A DNA stretch of 64,000 nt, from NCBI GenBank assembly GCA_025934735.1, contig JAICWP010000004.1, positions 62,001-126,000 of the forward strand. Reading direction: 5' to 3'. Shown one piece after another: positions 62,676 to 64,000 of this stretch. The notes under the pieces are model-generated. The model was not told where the DNA came from, ran no database searches, and was given only the letters and a program-made list of their open reading frames with translations. A program made the translations under genes and the position numbers. Each line of letters starts with the position of its first letter. Within the stretch, counting starts at the first letter, position 1. This DNA comes from Terriglobales bacterium. Lineage in GTDB: Bacteria > Acidobacteriota > Terriglobia > Terriglobales > Acidobacteriaceae.

Positions 62676-64000
62676 ATGAGCAGGAATGCAATCACTCGCG
62701 CGCTTGCCGGGCTCGTTGCCTTGGCGGGATTAGCGGCTCAAAGCCAAACCCAGAACACCATCCAGGCGCACGTCGTCGCGGACAGCGGCCAGTCTTCTCC
62801 TGCGCTACGTCTGGACGAGGTGGTGCGAGAAGCGCTGCAGAACAATCCCGCCATCCAGAGCGCGCTCCACAACGCCCAGGCCGAGCGCCGCCGGATTCCT
62901 CAGGCGAGCAGTCTTCCCGACCCAAAGGTTTCGGTCAACTGGATGGGCAACATCACTCCGTTCTCAGTGCAGACGAACGACCCATCCAGCTATCGCGGTC
63001 TTGCCGCCATGCAGGAGCTACCCTTCCCTGGCAAGCGCAGCCTGCGGGGCAAAATAGCCGGCAAGGAGGCTGACGCTGCGCAAGTCGGCGTTGAGGCTGT
63101 CCGCCGCCGCCTCGTTGCCGAGATCAAGACCGCTTATTACGACTATTGGTATCTCGACAAGGCCCTGCAGATCACACTACAGAACAAGGACCTGCTGCGG
63201 AAGCTTTCACAAATTACCGAAGCCCGCTACCGCGTCGGCAAAGGCATTCAGCAGGATGTGCTGAAATCGCAGGTCGAACTCTCGCTGCTTCTCCAGAAAA
63301 TCACGGTACTGCAGCAGCAGCGGGCCACGGCGGCGGCGCGGCTGAATGCTCTGCTGGGGCGCCCGCCGGAGCAGGCGCTACCCGCTCCCGCCGATATTCC
63401 CGGCACTACTCCGCTCAACTACAGCCTGGATCAGCTTTACGGGTTGGCGGACCGCACCGATCCCGGCTTGCAACGCGAGCAACGCATGGTGGAGCGCAGC
63501 CAGCTGGCAGCCAACCTGGCCCATAAGGATTACTACCCCGACCTGGCCGTCGGCTACATGTACGAGCAGCGTCCTCTTTTACCCGACATGCACGGTTTTA
63601 CGTTTACCGTAAATATTCCCGTGTTCTACAAAAGCAAACAGCGGCAGGAAGTGGCGGAGGCTGGCGAGCAGGCAGCTGCCGCCGAAAACAACCGCCAGAA
63701 CCGCCAGAATGAGCTGGACTTCCAAGTCAAGCAGCAATACCTGGCGGCCAAGGCTTCGGAGCAGTTGCTGCAGCTCTACTCCCAGGGTGTGGTGCCGCAG
63801 TCTTCCCTGGCCCTGGAGTCTTCCATGGCTGCCTACCAGGTTGGCACGGTGGATTTTCTCAGCGTGCTCGCCAATTTCAGCACGGTTCTCAATTACCAGG
63901 TGGACTACTACCGCGAGCTGGCCAACTACCAATCCTCGCTCGCGCAACTGGAAAGCCTCACTGGCCTGGAGCTGACCACGGCTTCGACAGGGCCTGCGTC
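62676..64000 (+). CDS. TolC/CusC-type outer-membrane efflux protein, 5' part (runs off the right edge)
   Basis: The frame is open from the ATG at 62676 to the end of the window; about 441 residues are visible. A signal peptide (LAGLVALAGLAAQSQ) precedes two TolC-type repeats with LRLDEVVREALQNNPAIQSA and ELPFPGKRSLRGKIAGKEAD, the P-F-x-G-K-R motif typical of metal RND-efflux (CusC/CzcC) outer-membrane channels. AACGGAAGG lies upstream. A periplasmic adaptor and RND pump would be expected just beyond the window, with copper, silver or zinc/cobalt as likely substrate. Confidence 0.85.
   Translation, partial: MSRNAITRALAGLVALAGLAAQSQTQNTIQAHVVADSGQSSPALRLDEVVREALQNNPAIQSALHNAQAERRRIPQASSLPDPKVSVNWMGNITPFSVQTNDPSSYRGLAAMQELPFPGKRSLRGKIAGKEADAAQVGVEAVRRRLVAEIKTAYYDYWYLDKALQITLQNKDLLRKLSQITEARYRVGKGIQQDVLKSQVELSLLLQKITVLQQQRATAAARLNALLGRPPEQALPAPADIPGTTPLNYSLDQLYGLADRTDPGLQREQRMVERSQLAANLAHKDYYPDLAVGYMYEQRPLLPDMHGFTFTVNIPVFYKSKQRQEVAEAGEQAAAAENNRQNRQNELDFQVKQQYLAAKASEQLLQLYSQGVVPQSSLALESSMAAYQVGTVDFLSVLANFSTVLNYQVDYYRELANYQSSLAQLESLTGLELTTASTGPA

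Noticed and set aside
1-64000. tRNA, rRNA, CRISPR arrays, insertion sequences, phage genes
   Set aside because: No T-arm/anticodon-type cloverleaf, spaced identical repeats, transposase or phage protein motif was noticed in any gap or frame.

Overview
The window looks like chromosomal DNA of a soil-type Acidobacteriota, probably in or near the Terriglobia. This is an inference from the high GC content, many secreted TPR proteins and S9 peptidases, a Fis-type small regulator, SPFH/NfeD genes, a hopanoid-type glycosyltransferase and the style of the intergenic repeats. No rRNA, tRNA, CRISPR array, insertion sequence or phage gene was seen. Genes lie on both strands in short operons of two to five.

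1-12 kb: the end of a TPR protein, a sugar-binding lipoprotein, a DUF5996/zf-UBP pair, a small protein built of four perfect 16-residue His/Cys units, an HpnI-like glycosyltransferase tail-to-tail with an ArnT-like one, a PIG-L deacetylase, a deazaflavin-type reductase and small envelope proteins. 12-26 kb: an HD-GYP response regulator divergent from a 1161-residue hybrid kinase whose receiver lacks its phospho-acceptor Asp, a small ECF-like sigma factor with a strong terminator, a sulfite-oxidase-like enzyme, the nfeD / slipin / SPOR group, a secreted protein with an LPQTA-hydrophobic-basic tail, and a TPR protein behind a good promoter and a structured leader. 24-31 kb: purC-cvpA-fis-like behind a near-consensus promoter, then smc with a roughly 105-residue insertion in its head domain.

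31-36 kb: TlpA-like thioredoxin divergent from an operon of glycosyltransferase, two PTPS paralogues, folE and a GNAT acetyltransferase. The second PTPS has lost the catalytic Asp. 36-48 kb: two secreted S9 peptidases, PilZ proteins, a frameshifted flavin amine oxidase, a cytochrome c and a DPM1-like glycosyltransferase. 48-52 kb: a vitamin B6 cluster. A MocR/PdxR-type regulator, whose PLP-binding Lys is replaced by Asp, is divergent from pdxS; a flavin-type PPOX-fold protein and pdxT follow. 52-64 kb: miaB, a bifunctional nuclease, truB, a rhomboid protease, an SDR, a lytic transglycosylase, a GAF protein, an ECF sigma/anti-sigma pair, and the start of a metal-efflux-like region (Cys-rich secreted protein, then a TolC/CusC-type gene running off the right edge).

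The strongest leads are the lysine-less MocR in the B6 cluster, the 16-residue His/Cys repeat protein, the duplicated PTPS operon, the structured leader near 22.85 kb, and a recurring family of imperfect inverted repeats in the gaps. Start sites were often moved inward from the longest frame on the basis of ribosome binding sites and signal peptides. Family names come from recognising motifs, not from database searches.
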